Below are positions 22,217 through 30,891 of a stretch of 46,157 nt of DNA, piece after piece; positions within the stretch are counted from its first letter, which is position 1; every line of letters starts with the position of its first letter. This DNA comes from a virus. The position numbers and the translations under genes were made by a program. The notes beneath the pieces are model-generated. The model worked only from the letters and a program-made list of their open reading frames with translations. It was not told the DNA's origin and did no database searches. The stretch spans positions 1 through 46,157 of the IMG/VR virus record IMGVR_UViG_3300045242_000123, one strand, 5' to 3'.

Positions 22217-22245
22217 TTGAACGAATCAGTAATGCGGTTGTCTAA
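22217..22245 (+). promoter_or_regulatory. Antisense promoter TTGAAC-N17-GTCTAA in the late region
   Basis: TTGAAC 22217-22222, spacer 22223-22239, GTCTAA 22240-22245, on the plus strand in a gap of the leftward late operon. The same boxes and spacing as at 9857-9885. A GTG at 22252 begins 6 nt after the -10 box. Confidence 0.65.
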
Positions 22246-22251
22246 GCTAAC

Positions 22252-22356
22252 GTGGAGTATCTTGGAGAAACTCCCTGCTATCAGTCCGGTCATCGCTATC
22301 ATCTAGAGCCATGTGCCATAGAGCAGGGAATGGCTTACAGTCAGGAAATCAAGTAG
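22252..22356 (+). CDS. Possible 34-aa leaderless gene
   Basis: GTG at 22252 to TAG at 22354-22356; product begins MEYLGETPCYQSGHRYHLEP. It fills the only sizeable gap in the late operon, runs against it, and its end overlaps the stop of the S74 protein gene by 8 nt. It may instead be a non-coding antisense RNA: the inverted repeat 22272-22329 lies within it. Confidence 0.4.
   Translation: MEYLGETPCYQSGHRYHLEPCAIEQGMAYSQEIK
22272..22329. repeat. 8-bp inverted repeat in the late-operon gap
   Basis: TCCCTGCT (22272-22279) pairs with AGCAGGGA (22322-22329), loop 42 nt. Could fold either transcript. No T-tract, so not a typical terminator. Confidence 0.5.
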
Positions 22357-23374
22357 ACTGCACCTCTATTGGTGCGTGTTCCGCTGTCACCATCTTGTAG
22401 CCGCTAACAGGGTCAGTGCCTACTGAACCGGGGTCAGTCTGCTCTAGTTCCTGTGCCATTCGGCCTACGAACTTTGGCCCCTTGTATCTGAATGTGTAAA
22501 TGCCGCCTTTATCATCGCTGCCGACTTTCTTAATATCTGTCTTAAGCCGCCTGTCGCTGAACGCCCCAGAGGAAATCAGGCCACCCGCCACGCTGCCAAG
22601 CGCGCCTATCGTGCTCATCCATGGATTGCCGCCGCTCTGGCTATTGGCCCCTGCCGCTGCTACGTTATTGGCATAAGCTTGATTGCCAAGAGTTACCCCT
22701 TGGAAGCCCGCATTAGGATTGACATAAGCAAAGCTGCGGTCAGGCGACACTGGCGGCACAAAGCTTGCCTGTTGGGCTATCGTAGGAGCACCAAGGAAGC
22801 TGCCAGCGTTGTTTATGCCTTGCTGCGCGTATTGCGCCCCTTGGCCTAGCCCTGTCTCGTAATTGCCAAGCCGTTGCTGTTGCAACTGCTGGCCTCTGTC
22901 GCCTAATGCGTAGCCTTCGGCTATGCCTGCACTTGCCCCGCCTATGTTGCCACGGGCAGCTTGGCTTCCGCGTAAGCCTTGCTCTACCTGTGCCTTCTCC
23001 GGGTCGCTAAGGCTAGTGCCAAGGTTGTATTGCCCTTGCAAACTGCTAATCAGCTTGTTGTAATCGCCTGCATACTGGCCGCCGCTGGCAAGGTCGCTGT
23101 TGACTCTGTTTCCTAGAGCTGCGTGCGCCTGGGAGTATTGCGGGTCAAGCTGGTTAAAGGCATCCAGCATTTGCTGGTATTGCGTCGGGCCGAACTCGCT
23201 CTGTAAGCCTTGCTGTTCTGCTATACGGGTGGGGTCTTCCGAGCCACGGAACTGATCTTCGTTCTGTAGGTAAGTGGGTTGGAACCCCAGGTAAGAGTTA
23301 GTGAACTGTTTGTATAAGCTGACCGGATTCGGTGCTGGCGGTATGTTAGCCTGCTTTTGATTCTTATCTCCCAT
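22349..23374 (-). CDS. Gln-rich virion protein with short C-terminal S74-like domain, 341 aa
   Basis: Residues 1-250 are Gln/Gly/Ala-rich and helical, as in ejection or tail-internal proteins. From about 271 the sequence FSDRRLKTDIKKVG, TFRYKG and RMAQELEQTDPGSV matches the start of peptidase S74 intramolecular chaperones, where Ser of the SDxRLK motif (here S273) is the self-cleaving residue. The domain is only about 70 residues, shorter than usual. S74 normally helps fold trimeric fibres, so this protein may trimerise. Confidence 0.7.
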   Translation of the reverse strand: MGDKNQKQANIPPAPNPVSLYKQFTNSYLGFQPTYLQNEDQFRGSEDPTRIAEQQGLQSEFGPTQYQQMLDAFNQLDPQYSQAHAALGNRVNSDLASGGQYAGDYNKLISSLQGQYNLGTSLSDPEKAQVEQGLRGSQAARGNIGGASAGIAEGYALGDRGQQLQQQRLGNYETGLGQGAQYAQQGINNAGSFLGAPTIAQQASFVPPVSPDRSFAYVNPNAGFQGVTLGNQAYANNVAAAGANSQSGGNPWMSTIGALGSVAGGLISSGAFSDRRLKTDIKKVGSDDKGGIYTFRYKGPKFVGRMAQELEQTDPGSVGTDPVSGYKMVTAEHAPIEVQST

Positions 23375-23377
23375 AAA

Positions 23378-23770
23378 TTAACTTCTTAGTATCTTGAGTG
23401 AAAACCTGCGGAAATCGTAGAACTTAGGTTCTTCCGAGCGTCCGTATCGCTTGAATACAATCTTCTTTCTTACTCCGAACCGGTTTACTATTTGCGCCAT
23501 GAGCGGTTTCATGGACTGTTTGTTGCCTATTGTGAGATCGATGTAGATGTTGTCGGCAGGGTCGTGGTATTCTGTCCTGCAATCGGTATAATGCTGTAGC
23601 GGCCTTGCAATCGCCATGCCTGCCGGATATCCATTTCGTCCGACCACGAGGAACAGGAAACGGTGACTAAAGGCCCAGAGCAGCCAGTCTTTGATGCTGC
23701 CTGCTTCCCATGAACGTGAACATTCATAGTTGTCTGCTACAAACTTCTCAAGCTTGTCCAGCGGGGTCAC
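23378..23770 (-). CDS. Hypothetical (possibly GNAT-like) protein, 130 aa
   Basis: GTG start at 23770 overlaps the upstream stop (GTGA). Strand-rich middle FLFLVVGRNGYPAGMAIARP, then NIYIDLTIG, a helix LMAQIVNRFG, and KIVFKRYGR. This order resembles an acetyltransferase (GNAT) fold without a clear acetyl-CoA loop. Placed between tail hub and S74 protein genes; role unknown. Confidence 0.6.
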   Translation of the reverse strand: MTPLDKLEKFVADNYECSRSWEAGSIKDWLLWAFSHRFLFLVVGRNGYPAGMAIARPLQHYTDCRTEYHDPADNIYIDLTIGNKQSMKPLMAQIVNRFGVRKKIVFKRYGRSEEPKFYDFRRFSLKILRS

Positions 23771-25458
23771 GTAGGCAGGATGATGCCGTTGCCATCTGTC
23801 GTGATTGGCGAGGCTGGCTCGACAAAGGCGTTGGCCGTTACTTGCCTTAGCTCTTTCTTGCCTGCGCCGGAAGTGGTAATTAGCAGTTGTAATTCCCTAT
23901 ACCGGCCACGCCTGAACAGGTCTAACCCCTGCCGCTGTATGCCAGTGCCGGGTATGTCAAAAGGGATATTGAAGGGAATAGAGAAGCCGCCTGACAACAT
24001 TACAAGCGTGTCATCTGACGGGTCATTGCTGTCGCGGGCATCGTCCAGCAGCGGCCTTGAAGTAATCACGCCTTTGCTGTTGTTCCATTCAAGCTCGTAG
24101 TCCAAACCGTGCTTGGGCGCTTTCGGGTCGCCAAAGGTCATGGCCCTTGTCTTAATCACCGGGGCCACGTAGTTGCCGTTGTAATCCTGAAATGTAGAGT
24201 CTGTGGCGTCGGCGTCAGTCACGTAGTCAAGGTATTCGATTACCTTGTCGTCGGTCGTGAGGCCCATCATCAGGCTTTGTCTTGCGGATGCCTTGCGAAT
24301 GGCAAAGCAGGCTATTGGCAGGTTTGTCCAGTAACCGTTCCAGGCTGATGTGATGGTATTATAGACAAATACGAAATTGTTGGTCGTGCTGGTGTCCAAT
24401 GGCGCCGCAAGCAGGTATTGGTTGTTCCAGAAGGTTGCGGCTGCGTTCCCTGCGTGCGTCCAGTTAATGCGCCTGATGTAATCCTGAATCGGGTAAGACA
24501 ACGGCACGCTCAAATTCTCCTGGCTGTTGCTGGCAAACGTCTGTTGCAAGCTGCGTACGCCATCCTGAGACAAGAACATGACATCAGCACCAACTTGCAC
24601 GGCACTGCGTTTGGCTATGCAGCCGACTGACGGATGCACCCGGTCAATCTCAAAGGCTGCCGGTGGAATGGTCGGGTCGGCTACTACTACCCAGCAGCTA
24701 TTACGCTTGAACACGGCAAGGTTGACCTGCGTCCACGGAACAATGCCCGTAATCTCAGAGCCATCGCCGCCGCCTACCCTGATCTGAGTAGAATATGTGC
24801 CGCCGCCAAGGGCCGCTCCCCAGTTTGGAGGGTCAAGTATGTCACCGAAATATATGGCATCAGCCACAACAGCAGCGTCACCTGTGCGGGTCTTGATGCT
24901 TGCGCCTGCCGCCACGAGTCTGCCAGTGTGCCAGACCAGTATTGAAGCATTGCGAGGGGCCGAGTTGGTTGTTTCGGGCGAGCTAAGGTTAGTCCATGCC
25001 GAGCCGTCCCATTGGTAGATGTCCGTTGCATCGCCGCAAGCGTGCAGCTTATCTTCGCCTACCGCGCCCAGCACGCTGCCGCCTATGCCGCCTTGCGTAA
25101 GCGTAATCTGACCGCTGCCGAATGTCTGTGAGCCAAGCTGCGACCAGTTTGCGCCACTCAACCTGAATACGCCTGTGCTTGCGCCTGCGACTTCGTATGA
25201 GTTGCTGGCTGTCTGGTAATAGCCAAGGCCAGATACAGACGTTGGATTGCCTATGGGGTCAACGTCGTTGCCTATCAGGCCAGTGCCAAAGCGCGAAAAG
25301 ACTGAGCCAGTAACGCTAACGTCACTGTCCACAATCAGGCTGGCTTGCTCAGGCTTGAGCAGCCGTGCCTTGGCATTGGAATACATGCCGCCGACAAACG
25401 TTAGACAGCCATCTGCCTGCGGCTCTGTGTCAAGCTGCGTGTCGAATTGCTGTGGCAT
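23767..25458 (-). CDS. Tail hub / stabilisation-type protein, 563 aa
   Basis: All-beta protein with repeated strand-turn units such as GVFRLSGANWSQLGSQTF, DKLHACGDATDIYQWDGSAW and LVWHTGRLVAAGASIKTRTG, suggesting a beta-propeller. Phages of this gene order often carry such a protein as a tail hub or tube-plug (P22 gp10-type) component. Lies between the fibre-type genes and the internal proteins. Assignment is by fold style and synteny. Confidence 0.55.
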   Translation of the reverse strand: MPQQFDTQLDTEPQADGCLTFVGGMYSNAKARLLKPEQASLIVDSDVSVTGSVFSRFGTGLIGNDVDPIGNPTSVSGLGYYQTASNSYEVAGASTGVFRLSGANWSQLGSQTFGSGQITLTQGGIGGSVLGAVGEDKLHACGDATDIYQWDGSAWTNLSSPETTNSAPRNASILVWHTGRLVAAGASIKTRTGDAAVVADAIYFGDILDPPNWGAALGGGTYSTQIRVGGGDGSEITGIVPWTQVNLAVFKRNSCWVVVADPTIPPAAFEIDRVHPSVGCIAKRSAVQVGADVMFLSQDGVRSLQQTFASNSQENLSVPLSYPIQDYIRRINWTHAGNAAATFWNNQYLLAAPLDTSTTNNFVFVYNTITSAWNGYWTNLPIACFAIRKASARQSLMMGLTTDDKVIEYLDYVTDADATDSTFQDYNGNYVAPVIKTRAMTFGDPKAPKHGLDYELEWNNSKGVITSRPLLDDARDSNDPSDDTLVMLSGGFSIPFNIPFDIPGTGIQRQGLDLFRRGRYRELQLLITTSGAGKKELRQVTANAFVEPASPITTDGNGIILPT

Positions 25459-25929
25459 TTAGCGAATGCGTCTGGCCCGAATGAATCCGCTCGCCTTGCA
25501 TGAGCCTGCCGAGAACGTGGCTTGAGCTACAAGGAATCGGCTGAGTGTGCCATTGATGTTTGCCCTTTGCGGGGCCAAAGTGATTGTCTGTTTGCAGGTT
25601 GTGGTTGTAAGCCTTAGTACGCTGTAGGCATCGGTCATGTCCGAGTTAAGAGCGCCGGTGCTGCCGCTTATCGCCGCAACAGAGTCTCCGCTTTGCGTTG
25701 CGCTGGTAAACTCAAATATGACTTGGCCCGTAACGTCCCAGTCGCCCGCTGTAAGGCTGATGCTGGTAACATTGGCAGCCGTGGTTGATGTCAGGGATGG
25801 GCCGGTCGTTATTGCTACCGTGGAAATCACCACCTCCCCGATGTTGCCTGCCAACGCGTCATCGGCGGCGACCGTGCCGGTTAGCTGGCTGAAGTTGCTG
25901 TTTGCTGGTACTGAGCCGAATGTTGCCAT
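25459..25929 (-). CDS. Beta-rich virion head-domain protein, 156 aa
   Basis: Ser/Thr-rich protein containing VTSISLTAGDWDVTGQVIFE and an ASGFIRARRIR end, a jelly-roll-like domain recurrent at the tips of phage fibres. As a separate small gene it could be a tail decoration or fibre tip. Confidence 0.65.
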   Translation of the reverse strand: MATFGSVPANSNFSQLTGTVAADDALAGNIGEVVISTVAITTGPSLTSTTAANVTSISLTAGDWDVTGQVIFEFTSATQSGDSVAAISGSTGALNSDMTDAYSVLRLTTTTCKQTITLAPQRANINGTLSRFLVAQATFSAGSCKASGFIRARRIR

Positions 25930-25932
25930 AAA

Positions 25933-28326
25933 TTATAAGTGGAAATTGCCTGTTACGTTGCCGGTGATGTTGCCTTGGCTTACGCCGTTTATCCATCCGG
26001 CGCTTGCTATCGTGTTTTGTTGGGCGGTCAGGTTTGCACCCGTCCATGCGGCGTTCCACGGGAATATTCCGTCCGTGTCAGAATTAAGCAGGCCAACATT
26101 TCCTACCACATCCCACAGCACCCAGATGGCCCCGCTGTTTTGCAGTTCGTATAGCCCGTCATCCCTGCGGTAAACCAGCTTGCGACCAGCCAGAACATTG
26201 TAGATGCCCTGCACGGGCACATAGACGCCGTTGTAGGTGCTGGTAATATCGCCAACCGTGCAACCTGACATAAGGTCAACGGCATTTAGGCCGGTGACTG
26301 AAACTAATGCCCATGTGGCTTGATCTGGGTAAGTCGTGTCGTTAATCGTGCTGTCCCACAGTGCGCTGTCGTCCTTCACTAGCCATTCCGCTCCGCTCCA
26401 TTCAATCCGCTTGTTGTTGGTGCTAGTGCCGACAAGGTAATACCGCCGTTTGCTGTTCAGGTCGGCTCCGCGCAGGTATAAGCCTGCAAAGCCGCTTGTC
26501 GTGCCAAGGTCGGCCACTACCATTGCCGTGTGCGTGTCGGTCAGGGCGTTGTAGGTAAATGCCAGGTTTGGGGCGGTGATGGTTACGGTTACGTTGGAAT
26601 TGGATTCATTCTTCCATTGCACCACGCTCCAAGGATGGGATTCAGTTGCCCCTGAGTGATACAGGTTGCCGCTGGCGTTGCCGATTGTCCAAGTGCTATG
26701 CTCAGTTGACCATCTTACGAAACGGGTGTTGCCTGTCTCGTATTCGTAACCTTGAATCCGGTAAGCCGCGTGGCTATTGAAGTTGGCTACTGGCGTGTAG
26801 ATGCCCTGAACTGTCGTGTCGGGGGCTGCCGTGATATTGAATGCGTCTGTAACATTGGCTACGCTGCCTTCTGCCACTAGCGAAGCCGCCAGTTCAAGCA
26901 TATTTGCGTAAGTCATGCTGGCTGGTATGCCAAGGCTGAATACGCCTTGCGTGATAAGGTCGTTGATAACGCCCATTAGCCTCTGGGCTACCTGCGTAAG
27001 CGTGGCTGTGCCAGTGTCAAAGGTTGTGCGGGCGGGCGTGCCAGTTGCTGTCGCCCAGTTTACGCCAGCGTTGGGGGCAAGCAGCTTGTTGCCGCCAGAG
27101 TTGATCTGCGGCACGTCTATCGTGCCTGTGCCGCCTGTTACGTTGGGCTTTAGGCCGTAAGACAGGGTTGTCAGCCCGCTTGTGGCAAAGTCGCTTTCAA
27201 GGATTGGCGCATCAAGGTAGTTGTCGTCCAGGCTTGAGTGTGAAATCGTCCATTCGCCGCCCCTGAGCAGGTGGACTTCAATATAAGCCAGTCCTACGCC
27301 TGCATCGTGATATACGCGCACGAAGTCGATGGATGGCGAAGCCGTGTTCGGGATTGAGTTGCGAGTGACATTGATAATTCCCTCTGGCGACCCTGCAATA
27401 ATGGTTACATCAAGAACCGTGTCGGACGTTTGCCCATCGCCGTTGTCTGACCTGATAATGTTGAAATTGGTGCTGGCCGGGTATTCGCCTTCCCAGACCC
27501 TATACCAGCCAGCTTCCGTGACGGTGAATGGGGTTGTGGTGGTTCCCGGTGGAGTAGTGGTTGGCGTTGGCGGCGGGTTGCCACTGAAGGGGTTGGTAAT
27601 ATCCGTGAACGGGGCAAGCCTTACAGCCGCCAGTTCGGGCGAGTATTGGTTGGTCTTTAGTATGTCGAGGCTGCCGCCGCTGGTTTGCAGGGCTGTAAGC
27701 TCAACGTAATCGCCTGCCAGCAGCTTGTTGACCGTTGACACGGTTACGTTGGTTGGCAGAGAAGATGTAGCCTGCGACTGCTCGCTGGCAATATCGGTTG
27801 CGCCGTTCTGCCGGATTGCAAGCTTGCGTTGGCCAGTGGCGTTAGAGGCAAAGGATACGCTGCCGCTTATTGAGTAAATGCCGTCAACAAGGGCCGTGAT
27901 TCGGCTTGGGTTAACTGCGCTGTCCCATTCGCCTGAGTTGAACCGTTCGGTGTCAAAGCTAATGGCCGTGACGGTATTGTTGAGCAAACTAACCGTGGAA
28001 GCCGTTGTCACCCTTGCAGCAGCCATCATGGCCGCGCCGAAGCCGCCTACGCGTTGCCAGTGGATACCAGCATTGTCCAGTGGGGCTACAGTGTTCTCTG
28101 TGTCTGCCGTGGCTGCTCCTGATTGGAGTTGCCAGAATTGCAGGTCGCCGTCTATGACGACCTCAATTAGCGTAAGCGTGTTCAGGCTGCCGCTGGCAAT
28201 CTGCTCAATGGAATTAGCCCCGCGAACTGCTGTGACATCGGGCAGAAACAGGAAACCCTGGCCAGTGTCTAAATTCTCGTTTAAGTCTGGCCCGTTATCA
28301 GGTTGCTGAATGATTCTTGATGCCAT
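25933..28326 (-). CDS. Tail fibre / receptor-binding protein with C1q-like domain, 797 aa
   Basis: The N-terminal part has DGDLQFWQLQSG and IHWQRVGGFG, common in fibre attachment domains. Residues about 100-240 form a C1q/TNF-like jelly roll (ARVTTASTVSLLNNTVTAIS, then ALVDGIYSISGSVSF). The rest is a set of beta-rich repeats each carrying W and G-Y motifs (GIYNVLAGRKLVYRRDDGLY). Likely a trimeric fibre that binds the host surface. Second fibre system of the phage, distinct from fibres A/B. Confidence 0.65.
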   Translation of the reverse strand: MASRIIQQPDNGPDLNENLDTGQGFLFLPDVTAVRGANSIEQIASGSLNTLTLIEVVIDGDLQFWQLQSGAATADTENTVAPLDNAGIHWQRVGGFGAAMMAAARVTTASTVSLLNNTVTAISFDTERFNSGEWDSAVNPSRITALVDGIYSISGSVSFASNATGQRKLAIRQNGATDIASEQSQATSSLPTNVTVSTVNKLLAGDYVELTALQTSGGSLDILKTNQYSPELAAVRLAPFTDITNPFSGNPPPTPTTTPPGTTTTPFTVTEAGWYRVWEGEYPASTNFNIIRSDNGDGQTSDTVLDVTIIAGSPEGIINVTRNSIPNTASPSIDFVRVYHDAGVGLAYIEVHLLRGGEWTISHSSLDDNYLDAPILESDFATSGLTTLSYGLKPNVTGGTGTIDVPQINSGGNKLLAPNAGVNWATATGTPARTTFDTGTATLTQVAQRLMGVINDLITQGVFSLGIPASMTYANMLELAASLVAEGSVANVTDAFNITAAPDTTVQGIYTPVANFNSHAAYRIQGYEYETGNTRFVRWSTEHSTWTIGNASGNLYHSGATESHPWSVVQWKNESNSNVTVTITAPNLAFTYNALTDTHTAMVVADLGTTSGFAGLYLRGADLNSKRRYYLVGTSTNNKRIEWSGAEWLVKDDSALWDSTINDTTYPDQATWALVSVTGLNAVDLMSGCTVGDITSTYNGVYVPVQGIYNVLAGRKLVYRRDDGLYELQNSGAIWVLWDVVGNVGLLNSDTDGIFPWNAAWTGANLTAQQNTIASAGWINGVSQGNITGNVTGNFHL

Positions 28327-28330
28327 GATA

Positions 28331-30019
28331 TTAGAAATTGGATTTGGAAAGCGGGCGGTAATCCCAGCCGCAGCTGTCGCCTTCCACGTACGGAATTACC
28401 TGCGGGTTATTGGCGTTCTGGTTGGTTTCGCCGTCTATCATAATTTGCGAGGCTGCCGTAGCCTTTTGCCTGAGCGTAGCCGCCAGGGCTGCATTGCCCA
28501 TCTTGTCGAGCATGTCAGCAGCGGCCCCGTTTATCAGGATGTTCTCAACATTGCGTAACTGGCAGGTATCGGCATCGGCCACTAGCGGGCTAATGGCTCG
28601 TTTGCCAAGGACAAGGTAGCTTTCGGCTGCCGTTACGTCCGTGTTGGCACTGTTGTTGGGCAACAGCCAAAGCCGCATAAACTTGCGCTCACGCTCCTGT
28701 GCCCCTAGCCGTAGTAAGACTCGCTTGCTGCTTGCGCCGTAAACCGTCATGTCATTTCTGGTTATCGGCTTGGCAATGGTAATTGGCGTGTTGTAGGCAA
28801 ATGCGGTGGAAGGCAGCACGGCAAAGGCCGTGTCAAACAATGGCCCCGGCACGCCGCCTGCCACTGATTGCACGTCCACTGTCTCGGATAGCTCCGCGCC
28901 GTCTGTCTCGCCTTTAACGAATACTTCTGCTGTTTCCTGTAGGAAATGAGGATATCGGGTGAGCCGCCCCCCAAAATCACCTGAACCCAGGAAAAACAGC
29001 AGATTCTCGGTGTAAGGCGGCAAAGCTGACACGCCAATGGGCGGCAGCATGGTGTAATCAGTGGGGTTGCCTACACGTTCAAATATGTCTTTGTCAACGT
29101 CGAAGAAGATGGATACTTCCTGGTTGCGTAGTGTGCCTGTCGGGTTCTGGTCGTCCCTGACTTCTATCACCCTGTCGAAATAGTGCGGCAGAATGATCTG
29201 TTCGTTGTCGGTGGCGAATACGCGAGCAACAACGGTTGACTCAGGCCAGAGAGCCATTTCCCATAGGGTCTGGTAATTTCGCCTTACCCGTTCCTTAACC
29301 GAAATGCGGGTATCAAGCTTCCAATCGCCAATAATGTCGCAGACTGAATCGGTAAGCTCCTCAAGGCTGTTGCCGCTTACGGTGAGCACCTTGCTCATGC
29401 GCGGCCTGGTAATCGGCGGCGTGTCGCGGGCTTGCGCGTCGGCCAGCAGCTTGTCGGCCTCCTGCATCTTGGCTTGGGCCTTGGCCACCTGCTTGAATGT
29501 CTCAAGTAAGTCAGCCGTTACGTAGGCAATAAGAAGCTGGTCAATGTGCGGCAGGATTGGCGCAGTAGCCGTAGGGTCAAATGCCTTTTTGCCTAGCACG
29601 GTTACATTGGCCCCGCTTGTGCTTTGCAGCGGGCTGGGGGAGGGGTAAAGGGTTATCGTGCGTTGCTGTGTCGATTGGTCGTATAACTCTACGTAGAATC
29701 GCGGGTCGCCATACGCGCCGTCAGCAAGGTCTATCCCTGTCTCATAAAGGAACTCTACGCTAACCGGGTCAAGGAACTTGGAATTGTCCAATGCATCCTG
29801 GAAATAGCGAACACTAATAACCCTGTCGATGCCGGGTATCTGGATAGGCACGCCAGATGCAACAGGCAGCGTAACCGTGACCTGCGTGCTTCGCCAGTCA
29901 AAGGCATCGTAAACATACTCGTGCCTGGACTGGGCAAACGACTGCGCGGTAGTAACCGCAAAGCTGTCCGTTCTTCCTACCTTGGTCGCTGCTACAGCCG
30001 CTATCTGGGTTAGTGTCAT
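28331..30019 (-). CDS. Head-tail adaptor-like protein with two related halves, 562 aa
   Basis: The N-terminal half (1-205) has the features of phage head-tail adaptors: an alpha/beta start with YVYDAFDWR, ITLYPSPSPL, and a helical end LLIAYVTADLLETFKQVAKA with ALA-like repeats. The C-terminal half (225-562) repeats the order: EMALWPES, KFMRLWLLPN, LGKRAISPLVADADTCQLRN, AADMLDKMGNAALAATLRQK. This looks like an internal duplication of one adaptor domain. Its position after the capsid genes supports the role. Confidence 0.6.
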   Translation of the reverse strand: MTLTQIAAVAATKVGRTDSFAVTTAQSFAQSRHEYVYDAFDWRSTQVTVTLPVASGVPIQIPGIDRVISVRYFQDALDNSKFLDPVSVEFLYETGIDLADGAYGDPRFYVELYDQSTQQRTITLYPSPSPLQSTSGANVTVLGKKAFDPTATAPILPHIDQLLIAYVTADLLETFKQVAKAQAKMQEADKLLADAQARDTPPITRPRMSKVLTVSGNSLEELTDSVCDIIGDWKLDTRISVKERVRRNYQTLWEMALWPESTVVARVFATDNEQIILPHYFDRVIEVRDDQNPTGTLRNQEVSIFFDVDKDIFERVGNPTDYTMLPPIGVSALPPYTENLLFFLGSGDFGGRLTRYPHFLQETAEVFVKGETDGAELSETVDVQSVAGGVPGPLFDTAFAVLPSTAFAYNTPITIAKPITRNDMTVYGASSKRVLLRLGAQERERKFMRLWLLPNNSANTDVTAAESYLVLGKRAISPLVADADTCQLRNVENILINGAAADMLDKMGNAALAATLRQKATAASQIMIDGETNQNANNPQVIPYVEGDSCGWDYRPLSKSNF

Positions 30020-30666
30020 GTAATTAGCGTGCCATTGCCCATTATGCCGAGGGCCGAAGTGGTTAGGGTGATATACCAGTAGTTTATTCCTGTCCCAAGG
30101 GTCGTTATCCTTGGGGAAGGCGAAGATGTTAAGACAGCCGTGTGGCCGTTTAGCTTGAAAATGATTGTGATAGTTCTGCCCACCCTGAAGTTGATCATGG
30201 GGAAGGTCTCGCTTCCCGCCATGTCTCGCGTGAACACATCGGCTGCGTCCCAGTCAATAGTCTGGTTGGCCGTGAGAACTACTGGGGCGAACAGCGTGTC
30301 TTTGGGCACGGCTGCCGTGTCTGCGCCTACTCCGTTGCCTTTGCGGATGCCGGTAACTTGTGCGGGAAATCTGGTGTCATTGCCGGGAGCGGCCTGCGTG
30401 GACAATTGCCCAAGTTGGCGTAGTGATGCCGTGGAGGCTCCTGCGTTTATCGGAATCAGGCCGAGTATGTTTTCTGCCGTGCACTGCTTTAGCCCGTTTG
30501 CGCCAACGAAAAGAAAGCTGTCGGTATAGGTAGGCAACGTAGCCGCCTGCTCCGTGATGACTCCTGGCAGTATGGTGGCTGAATCAACAAAGCTGTTTAG
30601 CGTGGCTGCTGATACAGCCGTGTCGCCATCGTGGAATGTGTGGCCTTTTAGTATTTGTGCTGACAT
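30016..30666 (-). CDS. Beta-rich virion protein, 216 aa
   Basis: Starts MSAQILKGHTFHDGDTAVSA; the N-terminal 60 residues (SAATLNSFVDSATILPGVIT) resemble phage tail collar or fibre N-terminal domains, and the C-terminus is strand-rich (RTITIIFKLNGHTAVL). Coupled to the adaptor gene by ATGA. Probably a minor tail or connector component. Confidence 0.55.
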   Translation of the reverse strand: MSAQILKGHTFHDGDTAVSAATLNSFVDSATILPGVITEQAATLPTYTDSFLFVGANGLKQCTAENILGLIPINAGASTASLRQLGQLSTQAAPGNDTRFPAQVTGIRKGNGVGADTAAVPKDTLFAPVVLTANQTIDWDAADVFTRDMAGSETFPMINFRVGRTITIIFKLNGHTAVLTSSPSPRITTLGTGINYWYITLTTSALGIMGNGTLIT

Positions 30667-30667
30667 G

Positions 30668-30889
30668 TTATCGTCCTTCTGCTAAAGCCGCCATGTGAAT
30701 AGCTTTGACTCTGCTCGCGTTCTTTATGCCTAGCGGCTTCTGCTGGCATTCAAGGCTGTAATAGGCGTCCAGCACTCGCTGGCTCATCGGCTTCTCTGAT
30801 ATGGCGGCGTAGCTCTCCCGTGCCATTTCTGACACGGGAGATTTGACTACTTCACCGCTTACCAGCCGATAGCTGGTTACGGTCTTCAT
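30668..30889 (-). CDS. Hypothetical protein, 73 aa
   Basis: Starts MKTVTSYRLVSGEVVKSPVS; helical C-terminus (RVLDAYYSLECQQKPLGIKN). No family recognised; flanked by 1-2 nt gaps within the capsid-tail operon. Confidence 0.6.
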   Translation of the reverse strand: MKTVTSYRLVSGEVVKSPVSEMARESYAAISEKPMSQRVLDAYYSLECQQKPLGIKNASRVKAIHMAALAEGR

Positions 30890-30891
30890 AC

